Assembly (NCBI GenBank): GCA_964640995.1
Contig: CAZXJJ010000001.1
Location: forward strand, 310,001-374,000
Direction of reading: 5' to 3'
Source: JAAYUH01 sp964640995
Lineage (GTDB): Bacteria; Caldisericota; Caldisericia; B22-G15
Length of the DNA: 64,000 nt
Shown here in pieces: positions 51,076 to 60,191 of the stretch. Below the pieces are notes generated by a model, which saw only the letters and a program-made list of their open reading frames with translations, was not told the origin of the DNA and did not search any database. Positions within the stretch are counted from its first letter, which is position 1; the number at the start of each line of letters is the position of its first letter. Position numbers and translations under genes: made by a program.

Positions 51076-52460
51076 TTTTTCTCTCCTGTAAGTTCTATTG
51101 TTGTAAATGAAACTCCATCAGTTAACCTATCTATTCCTCTTAACTTTATTTCATTAAAAAATTCACTTGTTTCTAATTTTCTTCTAAAATCATAAATTGA
51201 TGCTAAACTTTTTGAAGAAATTCTTATTGTAAAATTCATATCACTGTTACAATTAAAACTTAAAATTGTAATTTCTTGAGGTTTATTTTTTATTATCTCA
51301 TCAAGATAATTTTTAAAGTTTATGTTTTTATAATTTTGTAAAACTTCTTCGAGTTCTTTTTTCTTTGTGCTTAAATCTCTATATTCAACCTCAATTCCTT
51401 TTAAGTTTTCAAGAGATTTTTCAACATTTTTTAAATTTGAGTTTATACCTTTTATTGATTCATTGGTTATTGAAATAGAATTCAAGAGATATATTGAAAG
51501 TCCAACAAGAAGAAGTGCAAGTAAAACGGAGAATAAGACAAGAAAGAAAACCTTTGCCTCATCTTTTCTCTTTTCAAGAATATCTTTTGGAATTAAATTT
51601 ATCTTTAACTTTTCTTCAAGATTAAAAAGAGACAAACCAACTGGAGTTGAAAAATAATATTCTCTTTGTGGTAAAATTTCTCCTAATATTGTTTCTATTC
51701 CAAATCTTTCTTTTATTTCATTGAATATTTCCTCAACGCCCTTATCAATTCCTGATAAAATTATTTTCTCTATTGCCTTTTTCTCTTCTCTTGAGAAATA
51801 TGAAATTGTATTTGAAATTTCATTTAAAAATTGAATTTTATTTTCATTTAAACTCTCTAAACCAATATCAAACTCTCTTAATTGATTTATCTCTCCATCT
51901 AAAAAATAAATAAGTGTTGTTTTTTTAAAACTTACATAAATAAAAACTCCACTTCCCTTGAAGCAATCTCTTTTAAAAACCTTTGTTGCTCTAAAGGAAG
52001 AGATTGATGGAAGATTGAGATTTTTTACTTCTAAACCAAGAGAATTTAAAAATTTGATATGATTTTCAACTAAACTTCTTGGAGATGCAACTATTAAATA
52101 TCTTCCTCTGTTTTCTTCAATTTTTAATCTAAAAATGTTTACAACAGGATAATCTCCTTCAAAAATTTTATATGTGCTTAACTCATCAATAATTATTTTT
52201 TTAAGGTCTTCATCTGGCATTAATGGATAGTAATTTACTCTAACAAAAACATCTTCATCTGGAATTGAAAATGAGGTCAATTTTGTTTTGACTTTGCTCT
52301 CTTTTAAAAATCTCTTTATTTTTGCTTTTATATCTTTATCATATATATCTCCTGTGAAACCCTCTTTAATATTTATAATTGAAACTTTGCCTCTTCTTAT
52401 TCTACTCTCTACTAATTTAACTCCATTTTTTGTTAATGTTAAACCTAAAACTCTTTCCAT
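51072..52460 (-). CDS. PilM-PilN fusion protein
   Basis: Single protein of 462 residues covering two normally separate pilus proteins. Residues about 1-285 are an actin-like ATPase fold of the PilM type (ERVLGLTLTKNGVKLVES; later FSREEKKAIEKIILSG). A PilN-like part follows: a short KLNIPKD-like conserved stretch (KINLIPKDILEKRK), a helix (FFLVLFSVLLALLLVGLSIY), a coiled region (GINSNLKNVEKSLENLKGIE) and a ferredoxin-like tail. In most systems PilM binds the PilN N-terminus, and here the two are joined. The order PilM-PilN then PilO matches other loci. Confidence 0.82.
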   Translation of the reverse strand: MERVLGLTLTKNGVKLVESRIRRGKVSIINIKEGFTGDIYDKDIKAKIKRFLKESKVKTKLTSFSIPDEDVFVRVNYYPLMPDEDLKKIIIDELSTYKIFEGDYPVVNIFRLKIEENRGRYLIVASPRSLVENHIKFLNSLGLEVKNLNLPSISSFRATKVFKRDCFKGSGVFIYVSFKKTTLIYFLDGEINQLREFDIGLESLNENKIQFLNEISNTISYFSREEKKAIEKIILSGIDKGVEEIFNEIKERFGIETILGEILPQREYYFSTPVGLSLFNLEEKLKINLIPKDILEKRKDEAKVFFLVLFSVLLALLLVGLSIYLLNSISITNESIKGINSNLKNVEKSLENLKGIEVEYRDLSTKKKELEEVLQNYKNINFKNYLDEIIKNKPQEITILSFNCNSDMNFTIRISSKSLASIYDFRRKLETSEFFNEIKLRGIDRLTDGVSFTTIELTGEKK

Positions 52461-52461
52461 T

Positions 52462-52962
52462 TTAATTCCTATTTCTTAATTTTACCATTGTATTTAATGT
52501 GAATGAAGGATTTTGCATTCCTTGAGGTATTATTTTAGGTGTTCCTTTAATTATGATAATTACACTTTTATCATCAGGATATTTAAAATATAAATTTAAA
52601 TCTATTTTTTCACTATTAGGACTATCTGGTGTGTTATAGTATGGAGTGTATCTTACTAGATTATCATCAGTTCTCTTTATTAAATTGTTTTCTTCTTCAA
52701 ATGTAATCAATTTTATTTGGTCATTAATTATTATAGTAAAACTAATTATTTGTGCTTCTTGTTTTAAGATAATTTCACCTTGTCTTAGTAGAGATTCAAT
52801 TTCATTCATAGCATCAATTACAACTTTAACCGTTTTTATATCTGGTCTTCCTAAGGTATAATTTTTAATTGTCTGATTAAAAAACAAAATTACCGGAGCT
52901 AAAAGCATTCCAATAATCATTAAAGCTATAATTATCTCGATAAGTGTGAGTCCTTTTTTCAT
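52462..52962 (-). CDS. Prepilin-like minor pilin (ComGC/PulJ-like)
   Basis: Minor pilin of 166 residues with a type III prepilin signal: MKKGLTLIEIIIALMIIGML, in which cleavage after Gly4 would leave Leu1 and Glu5. The rest is a small beta-rich domain. It starts five bases after the large pilin gene and ends one base before the PilM-PilN start, so it is in the same operon. It probably primes or caps the pilus. Confidence 0.85.
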   Translation of the reverse strand: MKKGLTLIEIIIALMIIGMLLAPVILFFNQTIKNYTLGRPDIKTVKVVIDAMNEIESLLRQGEIILKQEAQIISFTIIINDQIKLITFEEENNLIKRTDDNLVRYTPYYNTPDSPNSEKIDLNLYFKYPDDKSVIIIIKGTPKIIPQGMQNPSFTLNTMVKLRNRN

Positions 52963-52966
52963 TGTT

Positions 52967-54084
52967 CTATGGCTCTTCTATACAAACGTTATCAACATAA
53001 ATTGGATTTCTTCTACTATGATGAAGTGAAATTCTTATTGAACCGAATGAAAACTGACTATCTGGCTCAATTATATACAGATTGTTATTTAAATAAACCC
53101 TTATAGAATAATCATAAAATTCTAACTTTAAATTGTGCCAAGCGTTAAATAGGTTTAAATATGGTATATTAACCCTTTTGATGATTTGGTTATTATTGTT
53201 TACCACTTTATATAAAACTATATCAGTGTATATAGGATATTGTATGTCTCNNNNNNNNNNNNNNNNNNNNNNNNNNNNNNNNNNNNNNNNNNNNNNNNNN
53301 NNNNNNNNNNNNNNNNNNNNNNNNNNNNNNNNNNNNNNNNNNNNNNNNNNTTGTTTACCACTTTATATAAAACTATATCAGTGTATATAGGATATTGTAT
53401 GTCTCCCTCAAATGTGACAACAGCCACTCTATAACCATTGTTTGTGGAGTTATTATATCTACCAAAAAGATTAACTTGCCCCATGCTATTACCAGGGAAT
53501 TCGTTAACCATATAAAAATCAATAGAGACAGAGTAATTAGAGCCACCTACCCAATCTGGAAAAATATAGTTATTAATCTGTCTTGAAGTATAATAGGCTC
53601 TATAATTCCCAGAATTACTAGGAAATATAACCAAATACCATTGACCAGTAGGATGTCTTGTCCAGTTCCAAGTAGGAGCTGCCCAACTATTATCTTGAAA
53701 ATCTTCACATAATCTTAATCTTTCTAATTTAATAAATTCTGAAAAAAGATCAACTAAAATGTTAGGTTTGTTCTTTTCATAAAAAATTACATAGACCAAT
53801 TTTTTATTATTTGAAGAATTTTCTATAACTTTTATTTCATAATCATAATTTGGATCCTCTTTATAATTTGTTCTTGAAACTGATGAAATTTGATCATAAG
53901 TTAAATTATTTAAATTTTCCATTTCTCTTTGAGCATAATAGAGTGCCATACTTATATTTGAAACAACAGGTAAATCAACAGACAACGAATAGAGTTGAGC
54001 AAAAGAGCCAACTATTAATCCTAATATCACAATAGCAATTAAAACTTCAATAAAGTTAAAACCCTTTTTATTCAATATATTCAA
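52967..54084 (-). CDS. Prepilin with LamG/jellyroll-like domain, interrupted by a false scaffold gap
   Basis: Minor pilin starting MNILNKKGFNFIEVLIAIVI (prepilin motif G-FNFIE with Glu5). Up to about residue 110 it is pilin-like. From about 120 (EDFQDNSWAAPTWNWTRHPT and later ISLHHSRRNPIYVDNVCIEE) it resembles a concanavalin/LamG-type jellyroll. The gene spans 100 N at 53251-53350 flanked by identical 55-base copies. Removing 155 bases (N plus one copy) gives a length of 963 bases, exactly 321 codons, and joins LYKVVN to NNNQIIKR. The intact protein is thus predicted to have 320 residues. The jellyroll may give the pilus tip a carbohydrate-binding role. Confidence 0.85.
53196..53405. other. 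Scaffold gap (100 N) flanked by identical 55-base ends
   Basis: Bases 53196-53250 and 53351-53405 are identical, with N between. A 55-base overlap matches a common assembly k-mer, so the contigs most likely overlap and the gap is artificial. This is not a biological repeat. Confidence 0.9.
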
Positions 54085-54535
54085 GTGTTTTCTCCTCCCA
54101 TCTTTCTATTTGAAAAGTTGTGCTATCAATTACAACTCTAATTTCTCTTTTAACTTCAAGTGGAATATTATAAGGAACTTTTGCTGTTGAAGTTATTGTT
54201 GTTTTGCCTTGTTGAGGAACATTTATTTGTCTTGAAACTTCTGCCCTTCCTTTCCAAGACACATATTCAATTTCAAGATAAAATGGATTTTGTGGTGGAG
54301 TTTGACTATATCTAAGTTGCCAAATTACTTCTCTTATTCCTGCTTCAGCAAGGTAAAGGGCTTGGGCTCTATATACATCAAACTGTAGTGTTTTTGCTTG
54401 AGATGAGAAGTTGATAGTTAAAACAAGACCAAGCATAAGAGAAATTACAAGTAAAACAACAATTAATACAATTAATGTATAACCTTCTCTTTTTTTAACT
54501 AAATTAATTAACTTTTTTAAAATATAGTTTACCAT
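54068..54535 (-). CDS. PilX-like minor pilin
   Basis: Protein of 155 residues with a prepilin-type start (REGYTLIVLIVVLLVISLML). Position 5 is not Glu, as in many PilX/GspK-type minor pilins. AQALYLAEAGIREVIWQLRY is the typical PilX segment. The rest is a beta domain. It overlaps the neighbouring genes by 17 and 32 bases. Its place in a row of prepilins supports the role. Confidence 0.82.
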   Translation of the reverse strand: MVNYILKKLINLVKKREGYTLIVLIVVLLVISLMLGLVLTINFSSQAKTLQFDVYRAQALYLAEAGIREVIWQLRYSQTPPQNPFYLEIEYVSWKGRAEVSRQINVPQQGKTTITSTAKVPYNIPLEVKREIRVVIDSTTFQIERWEEKTLEYIE

Positions 54536-54983
54536 CTTCTCTTAATTTTATTTTATAATAAAAATTTTTTCCAAGTAAAATCTCTACAATTTTGTTCTCT
54601 TTAAATAGATGTATCTCCTTTAAGCTATTTAAAAACTCAAAAGTTCCATTATCTTTAATTAAAAATTTTAATCCATCTGGCTTAATTTTTACACTTTTAA
54701 AGAGTGGTTCGTCGTTTATGTAGATTATGTTTTCTTTTGTGTAAGAAATTTTAAATTTTTCTCCAATTATTTCAAATTTAAGCGGTTCACCTTTAATAAT
54801 TGCAATGTATTGTGAATTTTTAATATCTTTTATTAGGTCAATTCCACTTGCAAAAACAATCATATCATCTATCTCAATTTGAATATTTATAAATAAAAAA
54901 AGAATCACAAGAAAAAATATTATTAACAATAAAGTTGATAAAGTTAAACTAATTTTTAAACTGAAAAATTTCTTAAATTTCAT
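54504..54983 (-). CDS. Small membrane-anchored pilus-operon protein (FimT/GspH-like position)
   Basis: Protein of 159 residues with an N-terminal helix (LSTLLLIIFFLVILFLFINI) and a beta-rich extracytoplasmic domain. There is no clear GFTLIE prepilin motif. It is the first of the overlapping minor pilin genes and lies downstream of the major pilin gene. Size and place suggest a GspH/FimT- or ComGD-like minor component, but this is an inference from location. Confidence 0.55.
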   Translation of the reverse strand: MKFKKFFSLKISLTLSTLLLIIFFLVILFLFINIQIEIDDMIVFASGIDLIKDIKNSQYIAIIKGEPLKFEIIGEKFKISYTKENIIYINDEPLFKSVKIKPDGLKFLIKDNGTFEFLNSLKEIHLFKENKIVEILLGKNFYYKIKLREDGKLYFKKVN

Positions 54984-55053
54984 TATAATTAACCTAAAAT
55001 TGAATCTTAAATATAATTATAACTTAAATTATCTTTTAATAAAATTATATCAA

Positions 55054-55084
55054 AAATAAAAAAGGGTGGGTCAATAACCCACCC
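55054..55084 (-). terminator. Intrinsic terminator after the major pilin gene
   Basis: On the minus strand GGGTGGG (55084-55078), loop TTATTGA, CCCACCC (55070-55064), then TTTTTTATTTTT. It lies between the major pilin gene and the minor pilin operon, so most pilin transcripts should be monocistronic. Confidence 0.85.
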
Positions 55085-55110
55085 AGAATAAAAACCAAAA
55101 TTTTTTAATC

Positions 55111-55497
55111 TTAATGTTGTTGTCCTTGTACTGGTGTGATTTTACCAGTAGAGGGTGTATAAATCCATTGTGCCTTTTGGTTATTTGAAGGTAAACCATC
55201 ACATGAAATTAAAACATCTCCATTAGTTTGAGTTTCAAATGACCAACCATTAGGAACATCTCCATCGATCGAATTTTTTAAAGCAGTTTCATTTTGTGGA
55301 AACTCTCTGTGTCTTGCAAAATAGATGTGAATTCCAGATTTTAGAGCACCAATTATTGCTTGGTCTTGTGCTTTATGTGCATCATCTCTTAAATCAATGT
55401 ATCTTGGATATATAACTGCTGCAAGTGCTGCTAATAAAACCATAACTAATACTAATTCAATTAATGTAAAACCTCTCTTTCCAAAAAGCTTTTTCAT
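55111..55497 (-). CDS. pilA: Major type IV pilin (PilA/GspG-like)
   Basis: Prepilin of 128 residues: MKKLFGKRGFTLIELVLVMV, in which cleavage after the Gly gives Phe1 with Glu5. The C-terminal domain has a GspG-like helix (HKAQDQAIIGALKSGIHIYF) and a short beta region (NDGDVLI-like) ending PVQGQQH. An AGGAGG site precedes ATG 55497. The adjoining terminator suggests high-level expression as the main structural pilin, upstream of the minor pilins. Confidence 0.88.
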   Translation of the reverse strand: MKKLFGKRGFTLIELVLVMVLLAALAAVIYPRYIDLRDDAHKAQDQAIIGALKSGIHIYFARHREFPQNETALKNSIDGDVPNGWSFETQTNGDVLISCDGLPSNNQKAQWIYTPSTGKITPVQGQQH

Positions 55498-55575
55498 AGT
55501 TACCTCCTAAATAGTTTTCAATGTTAATACTTTTTTTAAATATACAAAAAATATTATTTTCTGTCAAGAGAGTTT

Positions 55576-56097
55576 CTAACTTAAACTATCTGGTAAAGAG
55601 AAAAAGGCAATTATTTCAAAAACTTTTCCAATAACTATAACAACAAATCCAACAACAACAATCATTAAGATTGCACCAATAAACATCAAAAGCCCTGCTG
55701 TTTTAAATGATGAAACATTTGTCATTTCATTTGTAATGACAAGTGCTTTTCTATAAAAGTAATATGCTGCAATTGCAATAATCCATGAAACAATAAATAG
55801 AATTATTCCTAAAACAAAAAGACCACCTTTTGCTCTACCCATCATTGTGAAAACTCCAAAAATAGCACTAACTCCACCAAAAGCAATGATTATAGAACTA
55901 ACTATTGCAAGAATAAAAGCTATTATAAAACTTGAGATAATTTCAGGTTTTCCAACTGCATCAGAAATCTTTTTGTAACCAAGATAAAGGAGAACAAAAC
56001 CTATAATTGATATAAGCCACCCAATTTCTGGAACAAATCCTAAAAGAGATAGTATTGAACCTATTCCACCTAAAATTTTTGCTTCTCTTATATTCAT
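55576..56097 (-). CDS. DUF996-family membrane protein
   Basis: Membrane protein of 173 residues with about five helices and conserved GGIGSILSLLGFVPEIGWLI and GYKKISDAVGKPEI stretches, matching DUF996. Function unknown. A GGAGG site precedes ATG 56097. It stands alone between the pilin and MTA phosphorylase genes. Confidence 0.75.
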   Translation of the reverse strand: MNIREAKILGGIGSILSLLGFVPEIGWLISIIGFVLLYLGYKKISDAVGKPEIISSFIIAFILAIVSSIIIAFGGVSAIFGVFTMMGRAKGGLFVLGIILFIVSWIIAIAAYYFYRKALVITNEMTNVSSFKTAGLLMFIGAILMIVVVGFVVIVIGKVFEIIAFFSLPDSLS

Positions 56098-56160
56098 TCC
56101 TACCTCCTTTTTTTTAACATAAAAATGTTAACAATTTATTAATTTTCAGTTAATATTTAT

Positions 56161-56988
56161 TTAAAACAAAGAGACAAAATTTTCGCCAGAAAATCTCGCT
56201 CCTTTAAGTGCTTCACAGCATTTACATTTTTCTCTTTCCTTCGGTATATCTTTAATTATATTTACAATTAAAGTTTTTAATTTTTCTAAATTTTCGTTGA
56301 AAATTTTAATAACCATTTCATGTGAAACAGGTTCAACCTTTCCTTCTTGAACAAGACCAACATCATAATCTGTCACAACTGAAATATTTAAAAAGCACAT
56401 TTCAAGTTCTCTTGCTAGTACTACTTCAGGATATTGAGTCATATTAATTACTTCCCATCCCATTGATGTAAACCATTTGCTTTCTGAAATTGTTGAAAAT
56501 CTTGGCCCCTCAATTACAACAACTGTTCCCTTAGGGTGATGTGAGTAATTTAATTTTTCAAGATTATTAATTGCAATTTCTCTTAGTTCTGGACAATATG
56601 GTTCAGACATACTAATGTGAGTTGTGATTGGTCCATCATAAAAGGTTGATACTCTTCCACTTGTTCTATCAACAAATTGGTCACAGATTACAAAGTCTCC
56701 AACTTTAATGTGAGGTTGTAAACTTCCACATGCATTTGGAGCAATAATTCTTTCAACTCCCAATTTTTTCATTGCCCATAAATTTGCTCTGTAAGGAATT
56801 TTATGTGGTGGATATTCATGGTTTTTTCCATGTCTTGGTAAGAAAGCAACTTTTTTTCCTTCTATATCAACAATTCCAATTGAACTTGAAGGAGAGCCAT
56901 AAGGTGTCTCAACAGTAACCTCTTTTACATTATCAAAAAATTTATAAAAACCTGTTCCACCAAAAACTCCAATATTTACTTTTTCCAT
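56161..56988 (-). CDS. S-methyl-5'-thioadenosine (or purine nucleoside) phosphorylase
   Basis: Phosphorolytic nucleosidase of the PNP/MTAP family, 275 residues, releasing adenine (or hypoxanthine) and ribose-1-phosphate derivatives. Motifs are IGVFGGTGFYKF, LPRHGKNHEYPPHKIPYRAN, the substrate-loop CDQFVDRTSGR, and EGPRFSTISESKWF. The text fits the MTAP/MTIP branch; the actual substrate cannot be settled here. The start ATG 56988 has AGGAGG eight bases upstream. Confidence 0.87.
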   Translation of the reverse strand: MEKVNIGVFGGTGFYKFFDNVKEVTVETPYGSPSSSIGIVDIEGKKVAFLPRHGKNHEYPPHKIPYRANLWAMKKLGVERIIAPNACGSLQPHIKVGDFVICDQFVDRTSGRVSTFYDGPITTHISMSEPYCPELREIAINNLEKLNYSHHPKGTVVVIEGPRFSTISESKWFTSMGWEVINMTQYPEVVLARELEMCFLNISVVTDYDVGLVQEGKVEPVSHEMVIKIFNENLEKLKTLIVNIIKDIPKEREKCKCCEALKGARFSGENFVSLF

Positions 56989-57030
56989 CAAAACCTCCTT
57001 AGTTAGTTTATATTCTTATTATATAACAGG

Positions 57031-57955
57031 TTAACTTTTTGGAACTTTTGCTTCACCTAACTCAAAAATGTTTATTATGTAAGATAACATGCTTCCGTCT
57101 TGAAATGACATTATTGCATTTAATTTTGTTGGAAAATTTTTATATTTTCCACTATTTATTAACCAAATCTCATATAAAAATTTTGTTTTATCATTTTGAT
57201 AGGTTGTTTCACCTGTATAATCATATTTTGTTGTTGAGTAATTGTTTACTTTTTCTGTACCGACTTTTTTAATTGAATATTCAAGAAGGCCCTGAGGAAT
57301 TTTAATCCTATAATTGTAATCCTTTATAACTCCTGTAACAAGTTCATTTACCATTGAATGAAAAGTGTTAGAAATATCTCTAACTTCTTCTCTTTTCATT
57401 TCATAAAATTGACCCTTCTCATCATATCTAATTTTTGCAGTTTTTTTCATCTATGAAAATTTCTGAATAAATTTCACCTGTAAATAGATTTGTTACTTTT
57501 AAATATTCCATTTTTCCAAAATCTTCTGTTATAAGTTCTATCTTTTGGCTAAATTTTGCGTCTTTATCTCTATATTCTGCAATTACATGATAACTTGAAA
57601 TATCTGAATAATATTTAATCTCTTCAAATTCACTCTTTTTATTTAAGGTAACCTTAATTTCCTTTTTTTCTCCTTCTGAAAGAGTTATTGAATCCTCATA
57701 GTCTTCAAAACCATCTTTTGTTGCTTTAAAATTATAAGAGCCAGGTGTAAGTTTTGAAAATGTTATGTTTCCTTTTGAATCTGATTTTCCACTTTTTCCA
57801 TAAAGAGTAATATTTACATCTTGAAGTGGTTTTCCATTTTCATCTAAGACAGAAATTATGATATCAGATGTCTTTGCTTCTTTCTTACAACCATAAATGG
57901 TTAAAAGAGAAAATATTAAAAGAAGAATGATTAAGCGGTTAAATTTTTTAATTAT
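57031..57955 (-). pseudogene. Frameshifted lipoprotein gene without a standard start codon
   Basis: After a good AAGGAGG site the frame opens with ATA ATT ATT AAA and no ATG, GTG or TTG. It reads NRLIILLLIFSLLTIYGCKK, a lipoprotein signal with lipobox Cys, then DIIISVLDENGKPLQDVNIT, a carboxypeptidase-regulatory-like or bacterial-Ig-like domain. Near 57447 a run of seven A breaks the frame; dropping one A restores IDEKTAKIRYDEKGQFYEMK and continues to 57031. The gene may be lost or the run miscounted. No function is assigned. Confidence 0.7.
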
Positions 57956-58023
57956 TATTTCCTCCTTTTTATTAAATTATATATTGTTATAATTAAAAAG
58001 TAAAAAACTTGAAAGGAGAAAAT

Positions 58024-59157
58024 ATGAAAAAAATCTTTTTAATTTTCCTTGTGACAGTTATATCACTTTTATTTTTAATAAATAGTGATGTAAAGCTTAA
58101 TTGAAAAAAAGTTATTAAACTTCAAATTGGAAACAAGATTGCTCTTGTTGATGACAACAAATTAACTCTTGATGTTCCACCACAAATTATCAATGGAAGA
58201 ACAATGGTTCCAGTGCGTTTTATCAGTGAAGGCTTGGGAGCAGATATTGAGTGGGATGGTGCAACAAAAACTGTAATAATAACAATGGATTCAATTGAAT
58301 ATTTAAAAAGTAAAATTTTTGAATTTGAAAATCAAATCAAAGGACTTCAGGAAGATTTGGATAAAAAAGATGCCTTAATAAAACAAAAAGATGAGAAAAC
58401 AGAAGAACTTCAGATTAAATCAAACAATTTAGAAAATACAAAGGTTAGAGTTAGCAAAGTTGTAACCTTTAAGAGTTTAGTTGATAATAAATGGACAGAT
58501 ATAACTGATACATTTAAGTCAACAAATGATAATGTTTATATTGGAGTAACAACATCTATTCTTGAAGATGCAAAGTATAATCTTCAAGTGAATGTTTATG
58601 ACCCATTTGGAAATTTGATTTATACAGCAAAGTGGGATAATCAAGACCAGAAAAAAGGAAGCAGCTGGAATTATTGGTATAAGATTCTTATTAAAAACTA
58701 TCTTGTTGGAGCAATTCCAGGAGTTTGGAAAGCAAAAGTTCTCATAGATGGAAAAGAGCGTGGAATTGTTAAATTTAATGTTATAAAAGATGATACATAT
58801 AAAGTTACAAAAGCAGAATTAACAGAGGTGATAACTTGTAAAAAAGTTGTTGAAGGTGTTCCACAAGATGTAACTCAAAAATTTTCAAAACAAGATGAAA
58901 GAGTAATAATTTTTACAAGATTTAAAGGATTAATTGATTCTGGCTTCAGAATAAAATATGTTTTCTATGACCCAAAGGGTAATTACTATACAGATGTTTT
59001 CATTGATATAAAAAGTATAAAAGTAAATGAAGAGAGTTGGGCTTGGGGATAAATTAAAATTAAAGGGTTACCACTTGAAAACAAACCAGGCGAATGGAAA
59101 TGTAAAGTCTATTTTGATGATGATTTAGTTAAAGAGATAAGTTTTATTATAGAGTAA
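58024..59157 (+). pseudogene. Interrupted copper-amine-oxidase-domain exported protein
   Basis: ATG 58024 opens MKKIFLIFLVTVISLLFLIN, a signal peptide. TGA at 58102-58104 interrupts, then the frame continues VIKLQIGNKIALVDDNKLTL and MVPVRFISEGLGADIEWDGA, the copper amine oxidase N-terminal-like stalk. A coiled linker (KGLQEDLDKKDALIKQKDEK) and two beta domains of about 100 residues follow. TAA at 59050-59052 interrupts again, but the frame reads on to a natural end (DLVKEISFIIE) at 59157. Two in-frame stops suggest decay or errors. GAAAGGAG precedes the ATG. Confidence 0.75.
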
Positions 59158-59159
59158 GT

Positions 59160-60059
59160 TTAGTAAGATACAAAACTCTTTCCTTTTAGAGTTATTGCTC
59201 TAACTATTCTTTTATCATACTCTTTTTCTTTAGGTGTGACCTCTGCTTTAAGAGAAATTAAATTCTCCAGAGGTCCACCTATTATTTTTTTACCTAAAAT
59301 TTCTTGAACCTGAAAAATTCCAGAAGAGTTACTCATTTCAATAATAATTTCAATTGGTTTTTCATCTCCTTTAAGAATTAATACTCTTTCAATTGCGAGT
59401 GCTGAAATTGTATGAATTGATAAACTTCCAAGATCATAAGCCATTCTTCCTCTACCTTTTGTCATATCTGTTGCATCTCCAATTCCAACTAAACTTGCTT
59501 CAATTGTGTAATCATGTACATCTGCATCATGTGCATAAATTGTGTTTAAAATAAAACCTCTAACTTCTGTTCTTCTTTCTAAATCTGGATAAAACCTTGG
59601 AAGAATTCTCTCAAGAATTGGTATTGCAAGATAAGTTGAGTGAAGTGGATGATTTTCTCTGAAAATTTGATTTCCAATATCATGAAGAAGTGCTGCAGAT
59701 GAAACTATAAGGTGCTCATCATCTTCATCTCCTCCACCTTCACTCATAAAATCTGGTTTTATTCCCTTTTCTAGAAGAATGTCAAGCATTTTAAGAGTAG
59801 AAGCACAAACAATTTTTGCATGAACTTCACCATGGTCATTATATTTAAGTTTTTTAACTGCTATAAAATTTGCGAGGTCCCAATCTGCTCTAACTTCTGG
59901 ATCACTAACAAGAATTTCAAAACACTCTTTTGCTTTTGGATAGTTTTTAATTGATTCCTCAATGTAATTCAAGGATTCTGTTTCAATGAAATCATAACTT
60001 TCTGGAATTTCAACCTCAATACCAATATTTTTTAAATTTTTACTCTTAAATTCATCCAT
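59160..60059 (-). CDS. HD-domain phosphohydrolase
   Basis: Probable metal-dependent phosphohydrolase of 299 residues. The HD motif is AALLHDIGNQIF, preceded by NDHGEVHAKIV with an early metal-type His; IYAHDADVHD and VGIGDATDMTKGRGRMAYDL follow in the HD fold. It is not an HD-GYP or dGTPase by motif. The C-terminal 80 residues are a separate beta region (KPIEIIIEMSNSSGIFQ). The substrate is unknown. AAAGGAGGAG precedes ATG 60059, just after a terminator hairpin. Confidence 0.78.
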   Translation of the reverse strand: MDEFKSKNLKNIGIEVEIPESYDFIETESLNYIEESIKNYPKAKECFEILVSDPEVRADWDLANFIAVKKLKYNDHGEVHAKIVCASTLKMLDILLEKGIKPDFMSEGGGDEDDEHLIVSSAALLHDIGNQIFRENHPLHSTYLAIPILERILPRFYPDLERRTEVRGFILNTIYAHDADVHDYTIEASLVGIGDATDMTKGRGRMAYDLGSLSIHTISALAIERVLILKGDEKPIEIIIEMSNSSGIFQVQEILGKKIIGGPLENLISLKAEVTPKEKEYDKRIVRAITLKGKSFVSY

Positions 60060-60078
60060 TATTAACTCCTCCTTTAAG

Positions 60079-60110
60079 AAAAAGGGAAAAGAAAAATTAT
60101 TTCTTATCCC
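60079..60110 (-). terminator. Terminator hairpin between the aldolase-like and HD genes
   Basis: On the minus strand GGGATAAGAAA pairs with TTTCTTTTCCC (one mismatch) and is followed by TTTTTC. It lies just upstream of the HD gene ribosome binding site, so it could end the aldolase-ferritin transcript or act as an attenuator. Confidence 0.55.
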
Positions 60111-60191
60111 AATTTGGATTTATTTAATTAAATCACTATAAATTAAATTGTGTTAATATAAAAATTAAATTAGTTTTCTTGAATATAATTT

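Noticed and set aside
53196..53405. A 55-base direct repeat around the N run as a real repeat
   Set aside because: Length and position fit an assembly overlap, and merging restores one reading frame.
26841..59157. Idea that TGA encodes an amino acid, because two interrupted genes continue past an in-frame TGA
   Set aside because: Many intact genes end with TGA, and the same broken genes also contain TAA or frameshifts, so recoding does not explain them.
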